This document shows positions 25,923 through 37,037 of a DNA stretch of 64,000 nt, one piece after another. The stretch covers positions 3,395,001-3,459,000 of the forward strand of contig JANJXV010000014.1 of NCBI GenBank assembly GCA_024803745.1, given 5' to 3'. The notes beneath the pieces are model-generated. The model worked only from the letters and a program-made list of their open reading frames with translations, ran no database searches and was not told the origin of the DNA. A program made the translations under genes and the position numbers. Source of the DNA: Megascapheus bottae (lineage: Eukaryota > Chordata > Mammalia > Rodentia > Geomyidae). The stretch's first letter is position 1. Each line of letters begins with the position of its first letter.

Positions 25923-26151
25923 TGTATGTTTTTTTAAAAGAAGAAAGTTTCTTCATCCTGAACCAGACAAAAATAAAGAACAAGACAGACTGACAGACAG
26001 ACAGATAGATGTATAAGCAAAATGCATGCCTAAATGAGATGAACACCCAGAAGAGTCATTTTTAGACAGATTCCTTGGAAAAGCTTAGTTGAGGAGACAG
26101 GATAAGCTGTATCTGACAAGTGAAGAGCTAGAGAGATAAAGTTTTGGGTAG

Positions 26152-26349
26152 GGGCCCGGAGTTTGGCCTAGTGGTTAAAGTGCTTGCCTGGCATGCTCGA
26201 AGGCCCGGGTTTGATTCCTTGGTACTACATACATAGAAAAAAGCTGGAAGTGGTGCTGAGGCTCAAGTGGTAGAGCTCTAACCTTGAGAAAGTCCAAGGA
26301 CAGTGCTTAGGCCCTGAGCTCAAGCCCAGGACTGGCAAAAAAAAAAAGT
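26152..26349 (+). mobile_element. Dimeric tRNA-like SINE (type A), full length
   Basis: Starts 'ggggcccggagtttggcctagtgg', with B box GGTTTGATTCC, a complete second unit and an oligo-A tail. The target-site duplication 'agttttgggtaa' appears on both sides (about 26140 and 26347-26359). Confidence 0.95.
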
Positions 26350-26373
26350 TTTGGGTAAAGATTTATCTTATAA

Positions 26374-26494
26374 GATGATGCATGCCTGTAATCTCAGCAC
26401 TCAGAAAGTGGAGACAGGACTGTGAGTTCAAGATGAGCCTGGATGACATGGTAAGATCTTGTAAGAAAGAAAGAGAGAAAGAAGGAAGGAAGGA

Positions 26495-26553
<59 letters not shown>

Positions 26554-26555
26554 TT
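26374..26555 (+). mobile_element. B1-like SINE with (GAAA)n tail
   Basis: A short 7SL-like monomer (gcatgcctgtaatctcagcactcag, gacaggactgtgagttcaagatgagcctgg) runs into a GAAA array at about 26464-26552. Confidence 0.75.
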
Positions 26556-26690
26556 AGTTCTCATTCTTGGTCTATCTTCCAGGTTTTTCTCCTGGAAGAT
26601 GGAACAGTCTTTTTTCCCCAATGTCCCAATGTCAGTTTGCAATACTTAAAGTGTCTTTGTCAATAAGGATTTGTTGGGCATACTCTACTT
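26555..26690. repeat. Diverged repeat, first of two related copies
   Basis: Shares its order of blocks with 28036-28155: 'ttttctcctgg.agatggaaca', 'atgtcccaatgt', 'caatac', 'aagtgtc.ttgtcaata.gg'. The family is not recognised. Confidence 0.6.
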
Positions 26691-26698
26691 TTTTAGTT

Positions 26699-26835
26699 GG
26701 AAGGAAGGAAGGGAGGAAGGAAGGAAAGAAGTAAGGAAGAAAGGAAGGGAGGAAAAGAGGAGGGAATTAAGGAAAGAAGGAAGGAGAAAAAGGCAAGCAA
26801 GAAACAAAGAAGAAAATAAAAGGGAAAAATGTTAG
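26699..26835. repeat. Degenerate (GGAA)n purine tract
   Basis: GGAA/GAAA-rich run with scattered substitutions. Confidence 0.9.
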
Positions 26836-27745
26836 TGATGGCATAGAATAAAGTAGGCTAGTGACTTGGAATCATTTAGTAGTAAGTGTCCAGAAAGAAA
26901 TTGTTCTGGGAATGTTGGAGGTAAGCCTGGGCCAGATCCTGCAGATGCTGGGAAGAAGTCCAGATTGTATTGAAAGACAATGGGATTTACATTAGCCAGG
27001 AAATTGTCATTAGGTGATCTAGAAACATGTTTACAATTTCAAAAGGTGAAAACATGACAGTATCAATTCATACTAAAAAACTATTTAGCAATCTCTCCTC
27101 TTGCATCTGAAGTAAAAAAGAACAGGAAGAAATTGGTTAAAGGCAGAATGACTCTTTGCCACAATCTTGCACCCAGAAAACCTAGTGACTATGTAGTCAT
27201 AAGAACATTATTACTCAAGGCCCAGGTCTATGGCTGGAGGGTCAGTTTTCTGAGGTCAGTTAGGAAGATAAGATAACTGTAACCTAGGTTAAATAAAAAA
27301 AAAAATAAGGCAGAAGAGCATAGGGCAATCAGTGTGACTCAAAAACCTTTGATATGAAAATTCTCAACTTAGATGAACTCCAGGCATCCATGAGTTTGGG
27401 GGCATAGTTAAATAGCATACATTTATTTGTTTCTTTAACAGTGGGGATTTTGCTTAGGTATATTTACTCTGAGGTATGAGATCTAGATGGGTATGTGATG
27501 CTTAGGAATAAAATGCTCAGAAGGATTTGTCACTGAAAGGCAACAATATCCTGCTAAATTTAGAAATCTCTTCAATTTCCATTTTTTTAAATATCAAAGT
27601 CTACATTTGAATACTCTTTAACATGAGTTAAGGAGCAAACATTTCCCTCTTAGATTGGTCATGATTTAAACGACAGGTTTACAGTTAAGGGGTGGAAAGC
27701 TGGCAGATAAATCTGTGGGTAATTTGAAGCATTTACCACAGGTGT

Positions 27746-27815
27746 GCTATGCTTATTCTCACAAATATATTGAACAAAGTTGTTGGCTTGATATATTCGT
27801 GAGAATAAGCATAGC
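27746..27815. repeat. 70-nt near-perfect inverted repeat
   Basis: Arms at 27746-27770 and 27791-27815 are reverse complements over 25 nt with a single mismatch, separated by a 20-nt loop. The outer 17 nt (GCTATGCTTATTCTCAC) are perfect. A transcript from either strand would fold into a hairpin of precursor-microRNA size. It may instead be a fold-back remnant of a DNA transposon. No neighbouring gene explains it. Confidence 0.85.
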
Positions 27816-27875
27816 TACAGCTCCTAGGAATTAGTGAGTTTGGTTCTCTACTGCTTTAGAGCAGCCTTGTTGATC

Positions 27876-28041
27876 TGAACTAGAGTTTTCTTTTTTTTAT
27901 TTTAATTTTTTATTGTAATTAATAAAAGGGTTACATGATATTTGCCAGATAGAAGGTGCATTAATTCACATACATTGATACCCTTTCATATGTCTTGGTA
28001 CCCATTACCCTCCCCCCCACCCTCCCTGAACTAGAGTTTTC
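27876..28041 (-). mobile_element. Short L1 3'-end insertion with target-site duplication
   Basis: A reversed L1 tail of about 134 bp (tttttattgtaattaataaaaggg...ggtacccattaccctccccccc) is flanked by the perfect 16-bp direct repeat 'tgaactagagttttct' at 27876-27891 and 28026-28041. This is a severely 5'-truncated L1 insertion. Confidence 0.9.
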
Positions 28042-28155
28042 TATCTTGGTTTTTCTCCTGGTAGATGGAACAATCTTTTCCTCTTATGTCCCAATGTTAC
28101 TTTACAATACCAAGTGTCCTTGTCAATAGGGATTGTTTAAGTATAATTCTGCTTC
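28036..28155. repeat. Diverged repeat, second of two related copies
   Basis: Partner of 26555-26690, in the same orientation and about 1.5 kb apart. It lies directly beside the L1 insertion. Confidence 0.6.
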
Positions 28156-28771
28156 TTTCTTTCTTTGATTTGTAGGGCCATATTTATTCTAGGTCACATC
28201 TGCTCATTTGTTTTCTTTCCTTAAAATCCTGTCAGAGTGTTCTGCCAGGTGTTGTAGTGCGAGGAATGAGCTGTTTCCTGTCTTAATATATGTTCTTTAG
28301 TTAAGTCTCCAATTTCAGTTTCAACTGCATTGAAAATCAGAGAAGAAAAGCTGCTGTTCCAGCTGTACTTTGTCCAGCTTTCTATTGTTTTCTAGTCTGT
28401 CCTGAAAGTTTCCTACAATTTCATCCTTTTACTCTTTGTATAATTCAATCATGGTCCTATCATTTTTATTAGAAATTGTGGACATTGAGACTTTGACATC
28501 TTTTTTAATCTTTCAGCTTTTAATATAAAGAGCAATCTGTCCGTCTCTTTCTGAGTCAGTAGAGTCAACTCTGCCACCCAGGAGAAAATATTTGAAATTC
28601 TCACCAACATGGATGCAAGCCAGATCATCTAGATCATCAGTGCCTGAAATAAGTGAATTCATTTGTAAAATGTTTCTGGGTTTTCCTGGGTTTACAGAAA
28701 GCCTTAGGCAGCAGTAGCTCTTCAGATATATAGAAACGGGGTATTTGATGAAAGAGTGGGAAAAGAACAAT

Positions 28772-28995
28772 GCTTGAGTCATGTGTGATGGCCCACATGA
28801 GTAATTCCAGTTACTTGGGAGATACAAGCAGGAAGATTGAGTTTGTGGAATCAATAAAATGAGTGAGAAACTATCTTAGAATCAAAATCGAAACAAAAAG
28901 GTTAGGGGCATCTCTCAAGTGGTAGAGTGCTTTTAAAAGTCCCTAGGTTCAATTCTACAATCCTCAGTGCAAAAAAAAAAAAAAAAAAAAAAAAG
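28772..28995 (+). mobile_element. B1/ID composite SINE with long poly(A)
   Basis: A 7SL-like part (gtgatggcccacatgagtaattccag, gatacaagcaggaagattgag) is followed by an ID-like part (ctcaagtggtagagtgc, ggttcaattc) and an uninterrupted A run of about 24. The head is more diverged than in type B elements. Confidence 0.7.
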
Positions 28996-31334
28996 ACAAG
29001 GCATTGGACTACATAAATAGATTAAGGAACATGAGACAGAGGTACTGAAGGAAACAAATCAGAGGGTAATGAGGAAAGAGAGAAGCTGGATATAGGAGGC
29101 AATTGAGATACCAGGTCAGGAAAGATTAATGGATTAAACAGCAATTTTTTTGTAAGCAAAAATGGGACCTAACAGAGCCTATACCTGCATCTGATCCTCT
29201 ATATGACAAACAATGCTTCCAGAAAACAGAACCTGAAACAGAAACATATAAATAGTAAAATGGAATTGCCTGATCCCACTGAAGAAGCCAATCAAACAGG
29301 ACCCAGTCACAAAGTCTGCCAATCAAAATAACATCCACTTGGGAAGTCAATACAAAGAGATTAGTCTGCAGACTCCAAATGACTGATCCATAAAACAGAA
29401 AGTACAAAGGACCGTCTTGGTTCTGTGCCTCATTTAAAATCAGGTGGGGCCCACTGAAATTAGTAGTGCAGAACATAGTTACTGTGCTACCAATAAGACT
29501 GAAATTTCAAAAGTCTATTTGTTCACACTTTGCTGTTGCAAAGGATCAGCCACCGTCCTCCATCACTTACATTTGGCTAAAACCCAAAGTAACCCAAGAA
29601 CAGCATCTAAGTATGCCTTGATTGGATAATGAGGGCAAGGAGAAAATCTGTTGTTTTCTGGTTGGTCCAGAATTGGAAGCTGAGGTACATACAATTTTGG
29701 GAAACTGTCAATCACTAACCAAGATTGATTGCTCAGGGCTGATTGCTCTGGGTCAGAGTTGGATTATCACAGATGGGTTAGCCATTTTCTGTCTCTCAAG
29801 AAGCGTAGTGGTGTTTTTCTTTCCATTGGAAACTCTTCATTGTGCTGATAGTTGGATCAAAACCTGTAGTTAGTAAGAGGTATAATTTTAGATGGATTGT
29901 TATAGACCCTGCTTGAAATATTCTGTTTGACCAGTGGTCACAGGATAGTTTTGAGGCAATTTCATTTTTATAGTATATACTCCAGTTCTCATTTCCTTTG
30001 CTCTTATCCTGTGTAGTGAACTAGCACCCCGAGGCAGATGCCAGGCCACAGTGTATCACCCTGGCTCTGCCTACCTGCACATTCCATATTCCAAAAAGGC
30101 TGTTGGAAACTCTGAAACCTAAGTTTTTTCTTTCTGTTCTTCTTTTAAATTGTCGATAATATTAACACAGCAATCTGCACACAGTGGGTGATCAATAAGT
30201 GTTTCTGAGTCACTTTAAAAAGGACCTCAGATGCACCAAAGCCCAGAGTTTATTCAGTGAGAAACGAGCTCATTAAAACGGTATCACACCGGGTCATCCT
30301 TGTTATCTTTCCCCCCAGTTATTAAATGTACATGTTGCAGAGCAGGGTGCTTTGCAGATTACTGTAGAAGAAAAAGAAAAAAAATCTATTTTTGATTGCG
30401 AGAAAATCTTTAAGAGCCGGAGATAGAGTTAGTTTCAAACTGCTTTTGCACCTGAGCAAAATTATAAGTTACTCTGCTTCACAGAAGAAGAGGGAATTAG
30501 TCCGCTCATTATTGAGGCTCCTTGTAGTTTTGGTCCCACAGCTCCAGACCTACCCCAGAACTTACAAATTGCTTGCTAGTATGTCATTTAAAGAATAGAG
30601 CACTAAGCAAAGGCTCTGCAGTTAAAACGTACCATGAGGGGCTTTACATAATTTAAATAGAGAGACAAACATCCTACTCTTTTATAGTTCTGCCACCATG
30701 GAATTTAGTTCTCTTCCTAAACTTTAGGGCATCTAACTTGCTCACGCTACATGAGGGGTACATATCAACTATTTATTAGCATGCAGCAGACTAACTCTCA
30801 CTCTTTTCTTTTTCAAAGATTAATCAAGCTAGACAGTAACAAAATATTATTAAAATAGGAAAAAGAGCGGGGAACAGAGTCCAACCTACACTGAGCCAGA
30901 GGTGCCTGAGCATTTCATGAGGGGAAGGGATTTCACTGGAGGTCAGGAGTTGAGGATGTGAAATGAACTACAGAGCCAGAAAGGAATGCGCCATGCAGAA
31001 GCTAGCTGCACGTAATAATTGGTGTTTATCAAGGTCTGTCTCTTATCCTTCCTCAGATGTTGGGAGACAGGGGTCCCATCTTCAGGTTAGAACTTGAGAC
31101 AATTTTGGTTTTATCTTCAGTGAATACTTTAGGCAGCCTTGAGGCTTCTTATGCAACAACTTTAAGCGCAGCTGGGATCATCCTAGGGGTAGAGGCCTGA
31201 TCTGGTGGAGACATTGAGAGTATCTGTTCAAAGGTTTACAGGCCAAGATAAGATAACTGAGAAGGCTCAGAAGAATCTGGCTAGAGTTCAGTCAGGCGGA
31301 AATCTTTACCTTCAATATATTATCATTTGTGTTA

Positions 31335-31535
31335 AAGCGAGTCTCCTCACCCCCAATGCTGAACATGGAACCCAGGGCCTTGCACATGCCAGAAAAATAC
31401 TCTACAACTAAGTTTCATCTGAAGCCCTTTCTGTTTTGCACCCGAACAATGTCTTTCCTCATTTGCCATCCATCTGCCTTAGCCTTCTGAGTAGTAGTGT
31501 TACAGGCATGTACTACCATCCTGGCTCTTCTTAAT
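31335..31535 (-). mobile_element. B1/ID composite SINE
   Basis: Inverted ID-like part (gaacatggaacccagggccttgcacatgcc) followed by an inverted 7SL-like part (tgccttagccttctgagtagtagtgttacaggcatgtactaccatcctggc). Confidence 0.75.
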
Positions 31536-32103
31536 GTCTCGAAGAACAAGCATCGAGAGAGACCTCTGATAAAAGGGAATGGGTTTCTTTTTGAATGAAT
31601 ATTTTCAAATTCCTCCTTAAATTCTAGCAGATTTCTATAGTTTGTTTTAAGGAGGATTTTAAAACCTTTTAAAATATCCATAAGATGGGAAGTTGATTGA
31701 ATTTCATGCTAACAGCTTATGTTAAAATATTGTTTTCTTTTTAGTAAATACAATTATCTACTGAACTGCCATCTAGAAAATGGAATTTCTAGGCTAATCA
31801 GTATCACTAGAAAAATATAATGGCAAACAGGATTGCTTCATGTAAAATATTAACACTATGGATTTTACTCTGTTAAATTTTTGTTTGTACTGATCATTCT
31901 TCCTGGGTAACAAGATCCACAATTACTGAAGGCCCAATGGCTTTAGAATGGGGCACTCCTCTTTTTATTGTGAAAAACAGAAACAAGAAGCTTGTTTACT
32001 ATAGTCACCATCTCCAAATGAGAAAAGAACTCATTTGTTCAGTAGGATTAAGTTCATTCAAATATTGTGCAACCAATTTCCAGAACTTAATTGTCATTGT
32101 TGT

Positions 32104-32548
32104 TGTTGGTTGTTGGGCTTGAAGTCAGGGCATTAGCACAGTCCCTGAGCTCTTTTGCTTAAGATTAGAGTTCAACCACTTTGAACAACAGAGCTACTTT
32201 TGGTTTTCCAGTGGTTAACTGGCAATAAGAGTCCCATGGAGAGCTGGGAGCATAGCCTAGTGGTAGAGTGCTTGCCTTGCATTCACGAAGACCTGGGTTC
32301 ACTTCCTTGGTACCACATACTGAGAAAAAGCCAGAAGTGGCACTGTGGCTCAATTGGCAGAGCACTAGCCTTGAAGAAAATGTGTCCAAGGACAGTGCCC
32401 AGGCCCTGAGGTCAAGCCCCAAGACTGGCCCAAAACAAAAAAGTCTCATGTACTTTCTTGTCCAGGTTCAATTTGAGCTGCATTTCTCAGATTTCAGCCT
32501 CTTCTGTAGCTGGAACAAGCAAGAGCCACCAGGCACAGTTTTACCCTC
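32104..32548 (-). mobile_element. Composite SINE (type B) split by a type A SINE
   Basis: The first piece (to about 32238) has 'gggcttgaagtcagggc' and 'ccagtggttaactgg'. The second (from about 32441) has 'tcagatttcagcctcttctgtagctgg...agagccaccaggc'. Together they make one inverted type B element. The type A copy at 32239-32440 sits between them with its own duplication. Confidence 0.85.
32239..32440 (+). mobile_element. Dimeric tRNA-like SINE (type A) nested in a type B SINE
   Basis: A full-length + copy whose target-site duplication ('aagagtcccatg' / 'aaagtctcatg') lies inside the host SINE. This gives the relative age: the type A insertion is younger. Confidence 0.9.
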
Positions 32549-32559
32549 TAAACAATAGC

Positions 32560-32740
32560 TCCTCCATTACTCTTTCCTCCAAGCCCCTAGCAAACCACCA
32601 TCCTACTTTCTTTTTCTATCAATTTGACTACTATGGATTCTTCATATAAAGGGAATCATACTCCTGTCTTTTCATGGCTGGCTTATTTCACTTAACATGA
32701 TGTTCTCAAGGCACATACCAGAGCTTTCTTTCTTTATAAG
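32560..32740 (-). mobile_element. L1 3'-region fragment
   Basis: Reversed old L1 sequence: 'tatcaatttgactactatggattcttcatataaagggaatcatac' and 'cttatttcacttaacatgatg'. Confidence 0.6.
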
Positions 32741-33407
32741 GCTCAGTAAACATAGTTGGAAGCTAAAACTATTACTTAAAATTGCTATGCCTTTAAGAGG
32801 GAATTGAAGGACAGTTTCATACAACTCAAGTCCATAATTTCAATGATATGTATCCTAATATAGGTATAAGCTTCCAATTCCCTCCTCTACTAAGGTTTTC
32901 CCCATAGGATGCCTCTTTGTTTTTAATACCTCTAACTTCATAAACACATTTGCTACTTAATGCATTGTCTTAGCCTGGTGTGTATGTGGGAGAACTATAT
33001 ATTTATGTCCCTAAAGCTCAATGCAATATTATTTTATCAAAATGACAAAGGGGGGGCTATTTTGAGCTACGATCCAAATAAAATTGACAGAATGACAAAG
33101 TCAGTCAGAAAACTTGACAAGTATTCTATGTATTAATCAAAAAGATGTGACATTTATGAAGCACATGGTATAAAAACAGGAATTCTGGTATTACTCTCTA
33201 CAATACATTTTCTTTGTCACAGTGTCACACCCTAATGTTAGAGTCTATTACTTATATGCAACTCATTTTGTATTTTAGGAGATTTTTCAGAAGCTTTGAA
33301 TGGAATGCTTGGCCTATTGTAAGATTTTCAGTCTCAAATAATTGGAAAAAGGATCCTGTAAAAAAATATTGAACAGTGTTGATTGACCCTCAATAAATAT
33401 TTTCTAA

Positions 33408-33715
33408 GTCAGGTGTGGTGGCTCAGTGCCTGTAATTCAAGCTTCACAGAAGGCTGAGATCTAAGGATCACAGTTCAAAGCCAGCCTTGGTCACTCAAGT
33501 CTGTGAGGCTCTTATCTCCAATTAACCACTAGAAAACTAAAAGTGGAGTTGTGGCTCATGGAGTAGGGCAGTAGTCAAGAGCTGAAGAGCTCAGGGACAG
33601 AGCCCAGGCTCAGAGTTTAAGCCCCACAACCCACAAAAAAAAAAAAAAAGAGAAGAAAAGAAAAAGAAAGGAAGAAAAGAAAAAGAAAGAAAGAAAAGAA
33701 AAAAGAAAAAAATTC
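33408..33715 (+). mobile_element. Composite 7SL/tRNA-like SINE (type B) with long A/GAAA tail
   Basis: The head 'caggtgtggtggctcagtgcctgtaattc' and the tail 'gagctgaagagctcagggac...cccacaacccac' are followed by an A run and a GAAA-rich tract from about 33635. Confidence 0.9.
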
Positions 33716-34289
33716 TAACATTAAGCATGCCACATCTTCAAAAAGAAGTAGGCCGCCTCCACTGTAACTGTTGTTAACTTTCTTTGTTATACACTTGAAT
33801 TTTTATTTCTTTGTCCTCCAAGATACTTAAATATCTTCCTCTAGTTTCTAAAACCTTTGGGTTTGATGAATTCTCGGGCTCCTTTCATATAATTTTTATA
33901 AGTACCAGAAGATATCTAACTAAATTCCTGGCATCCTTTTAACTTTGTCTGGTTTTTATACTCTTGACTAGTAAAATCTTTCTACTAACACTTGAGTGTG
34001 CTCATTCTCTTTATATATCTGTTTGCCTGTCTATGTTTACATATTAATCTGCCTTGTCAAATTAAAAGATCCTTTGGGACAAGTGAGAGAAAAAACAGTA
34101 TTTAATGATGTTAAGATTTAAGATCTATTTTAATAAGTCTATGAAGTATGGCTTCTATTCAAAAAGCTTTGCTAAATAGCATTCGCAAACTTTTTTTTGT
34201 AGTCCAAAACAATTTAACCCATTTCACAAAGGGATCAAATTAATTGTCGTCCATAATCTTATTTTTTCTCTCTTACTAGTCACAGTATA

Positions 34290-35155
34290 AGAAAACCTTT
34301 GTGATTATTGTTCTTAACATACTGTCTGAAGCTATTTCTTTTCTCTTGTTTTCCCTTTAAGGTTTGTCTCTTGTTGCTACTGTATCTGACTTTGGTACCT
34401 GGTATAGTATATCTGTTTACTTGTTTATTTGAAAAAGGGAAGGTAAAGGAAAAACAAGATGAGTGGGAGGGAGTGAGGGGAAGGAAAGTGGGAGAAAAAC
34501 ATGGGAGGGCACAGTGTTCAAGAAATAATGTACTTGTACATCACCCCAAAAATAAAATTAAAAAAGAATAATGTACCCTCTATCTGACAAATGTGACTGT
34601 AACCATTCTAAACGTTACCTGGACAATAAAATATAGAAGAAAGAAGAAGGAGGAGGAGGAGGAGGAGGAGGAGGAAGAGGAGAAGGAGGACAAGAAAAGA
34701 TAGAAAGAAAAGAAAAGAAAGAAATAAAATCACAGGAAAAATGTGATATAGGTACACAATGGAATTGTACGTTTTCCTCAGAAAGAACGGCATTGCCCCA
34801 TTCGCAGGAAAATGGAAGACTTGGAAAAAAATCATATTAAATGAAGTAAGCCAGACCCAAAGAAACAGAGGCTCTATGGTTTCCCCCATTTCTAATAATT
34901 AGTGTATATCTAGGATTGTCCTAGAGGATCATAATAGCTCAATAGATATGTACATATGTCCATATATGTCAATAGTGTTAGGGGATAGTCATATGGATAA
35001 GGATGAGAATAATAGTATGTGGTATACACCTATCATGTCTATGTGGAAAACTAAGCGATATGTAAACAAAAGTTTTACCTTGTGATTGTTGTTCTTAATA
35101 GACTACGTAAAGTTATTTCTTTTGTTTTGTTTCTTCCCCTTATGGTTTATCTCAC
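34290..35155 (+). mobile_element. L1 3' region with internal (GGA)n expansion
   Basis: Two segments share the module 'gtgattattgttcttaa.a...ctatttcttttctcttgttttccc' (34300 and 35085), so the 3' UTR module is present twice. Between them lie an L1 end (gacaataaaatatagaag), a GGA microsatellite at 34646-34690, and ORF2-end-like sequence (gaacggcattgccccattcgcagg, aaatgaagtaagccagaccc). No coding frame persists. Confidence 0.7.
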
Positions 35156-35599
35156 AATATGATCTTATCCAAGGAAAAACACTGATGAAATTCTCATATT
35201 CCAGCCCAATGGAGAAATTTACTGTCTTCAATTTTGATATTAATTGCTGTAATTAATTAACCTCATCCATAAAGGCATCTTCTGAAGCAGGCAGTTCTGT
35301 TTTTTATGGGTATAATATAAAATCTTCTTCACCAGATCCACAAACTGAACTCTCAAAGAGTTGTTCAAGAAATGAACTAAAAAATTGGTGCCCAAGGAAG
35401 AATAAATATGACTACATGTGTTATGAAGTAAGTCTTAGTAAGATCTTCAAAATAGCCTGAAAGCATTACTTTTGTAACATCAATGAATAAAAAAGCTCCA
35501 AACTAAAACCCTAAGAAACTGATAAAACAGTAACATAAATCATCTGAGTTTTTAAACAATATGTTAAAATTTCTATGTCGTGAAAGGTGTTCTTGCTTT

Positions 35600-35633
35600 T
35601 TTTCTTTTCTTTTCTTTTCTTTTCTTTTCTTTT
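35600..35633. repeat. (TTTTC)n microsatellite
   Basis: About six CTTTT units. Confidence 0.9.
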
Positions 35634-35859
35634 GGATAGGTAATGTTCAATTATATGCCAATGGAAATATATTCACTCCCAAAAGATATTTAATTTTAAA
35701 CTTTATTTTTGTCCCCATAGTTTTTTTTTTTACTTTAAAGGAAATTTATTTTACCAGAAATTAATTTGTATTTTTTTTTACTTAGGGAGAACTTTGAACT
35801 TAACCTTATATTTAAAAATTATTAGATATATTTGGTTATCTGAAATTGGATAGGGAACG

Positions 35860-35992
35860 GGGGAAAACAAGAGGGGAAGGGAAATAGGGACCATGACATG
35901 TGAAAGGGTATCAATGTGTGGGAAATAAGGCACCATTTATCTGGCAAATATCATGTAACCCTTCTATTAATTACAATAAAAATATATTAAAA
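35860..35992 (+). mobile_element. L1 3' end
   Basis: Terminal L1 module: 'gaagggaaatagggaccatgacatgtg', 'atctggcaaatatcatgtaacccttc', 'ttacaataaaaatat'. Confidence 0.8.
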
Positions 35993-36378
35993 TTATTAGA
36001 TATGATTCCAAATATCTTAAAATACTATTTTAGATAAACTTTCTTTATATTCCTTGTTGATAATACTAAAGTAAAATTTACTTTTTTATTATATGCTATA
36101 AAAATAGGGAAAATTGTTTTCAGAAGTTTGTAAGGAATTCCTAAGTCACAAAAAGGTTACAAAATATTGGAGGAGTCACAATTATGTAGTAGTTTATGGG
36201 TAACTTTCTTAATAAAAGCTAATAATATATCTAGGCATTTTTTCCTAAGCTTATGGTAGTAGGGTTAGACTTTATTAGTGAGATATTATTAATTTGAATA
36301 TTCAGATAGTATGAGCTTTAGATAATGAGCAAATGTAATATTAAAACATTAAAGCAATGCCTAAAGAAATTTAAGAGC

Positions 36379-36640
36379 AGGCTGGGCACTGGTGGCTCAT
36401 GACTGTAATTCTAGTTATTCACAAGTCTGAGATCTGAGGCTTGGGGTTCCAAGCCAGCCCAGGAAAGAAAGTCCATGGGATGTTATCTCCAGTAAACTAC
36501 TCACAAAATGCAGGAAGTGGGCTGTAGCTGAAATGGTAGTTGCTAACCTTGACTAAAAGAATCTCTCTGGAACAGTGCCTAGGTCCTGAGTTCAAGCTCC
36601 AAAACTGACACAAAAGAAAAATAATTTTAAAAAAAGTAGA
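36379..36640 (+). mobile_element. Composite 7SL/tRNA-like SINE (type B), diverged
   Basis: The head 'ggctgggcactggtggctcatgactgtaattc' and the tail 'tgagttcaagctccaaaactgacac' are recognisable, with several mutations between. Confidence 0.8.
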
Positions 36641-36990
36641 AGACTGTACAGAAGCTGTTCCTGGGCATTACACCATGACAAAGTCAAGTCAATTTCTGGT
36701 GCAAAAGCAACTATATTATTACTAAAGAATGTAAGTTATTTGTTCAATATAAGTGCTTTATCAGAAATAGAAGTATCATTGAAATTATATTTTAGATAGT
36801 GAAGGGTAACCTTTCTAAAGTCTTGATATCTTCTTACAACTCCATTGTAGCTATTCCCATTATTGAGTATGCAGGGAAAATGACTATTCTTATTGATGCT
36901 CTCCTTATAAAGAGTACATTTTCATGGAAGTATATGTAAGTCAAACCATTTTTTGTTTGATTGCACCATTTCCCAGTTCTTTAGGATTTT

Positions 36991-36991
<1 letters not shown>

Positions 36992-37033
<42 letters not shown>
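36992..37033. repeat. (CA)n microsatellite
   Basis: About 20 CA units ending in CGCACC. Confidence 0.97.
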
Positions 37034-37037
<4 letters not shown>

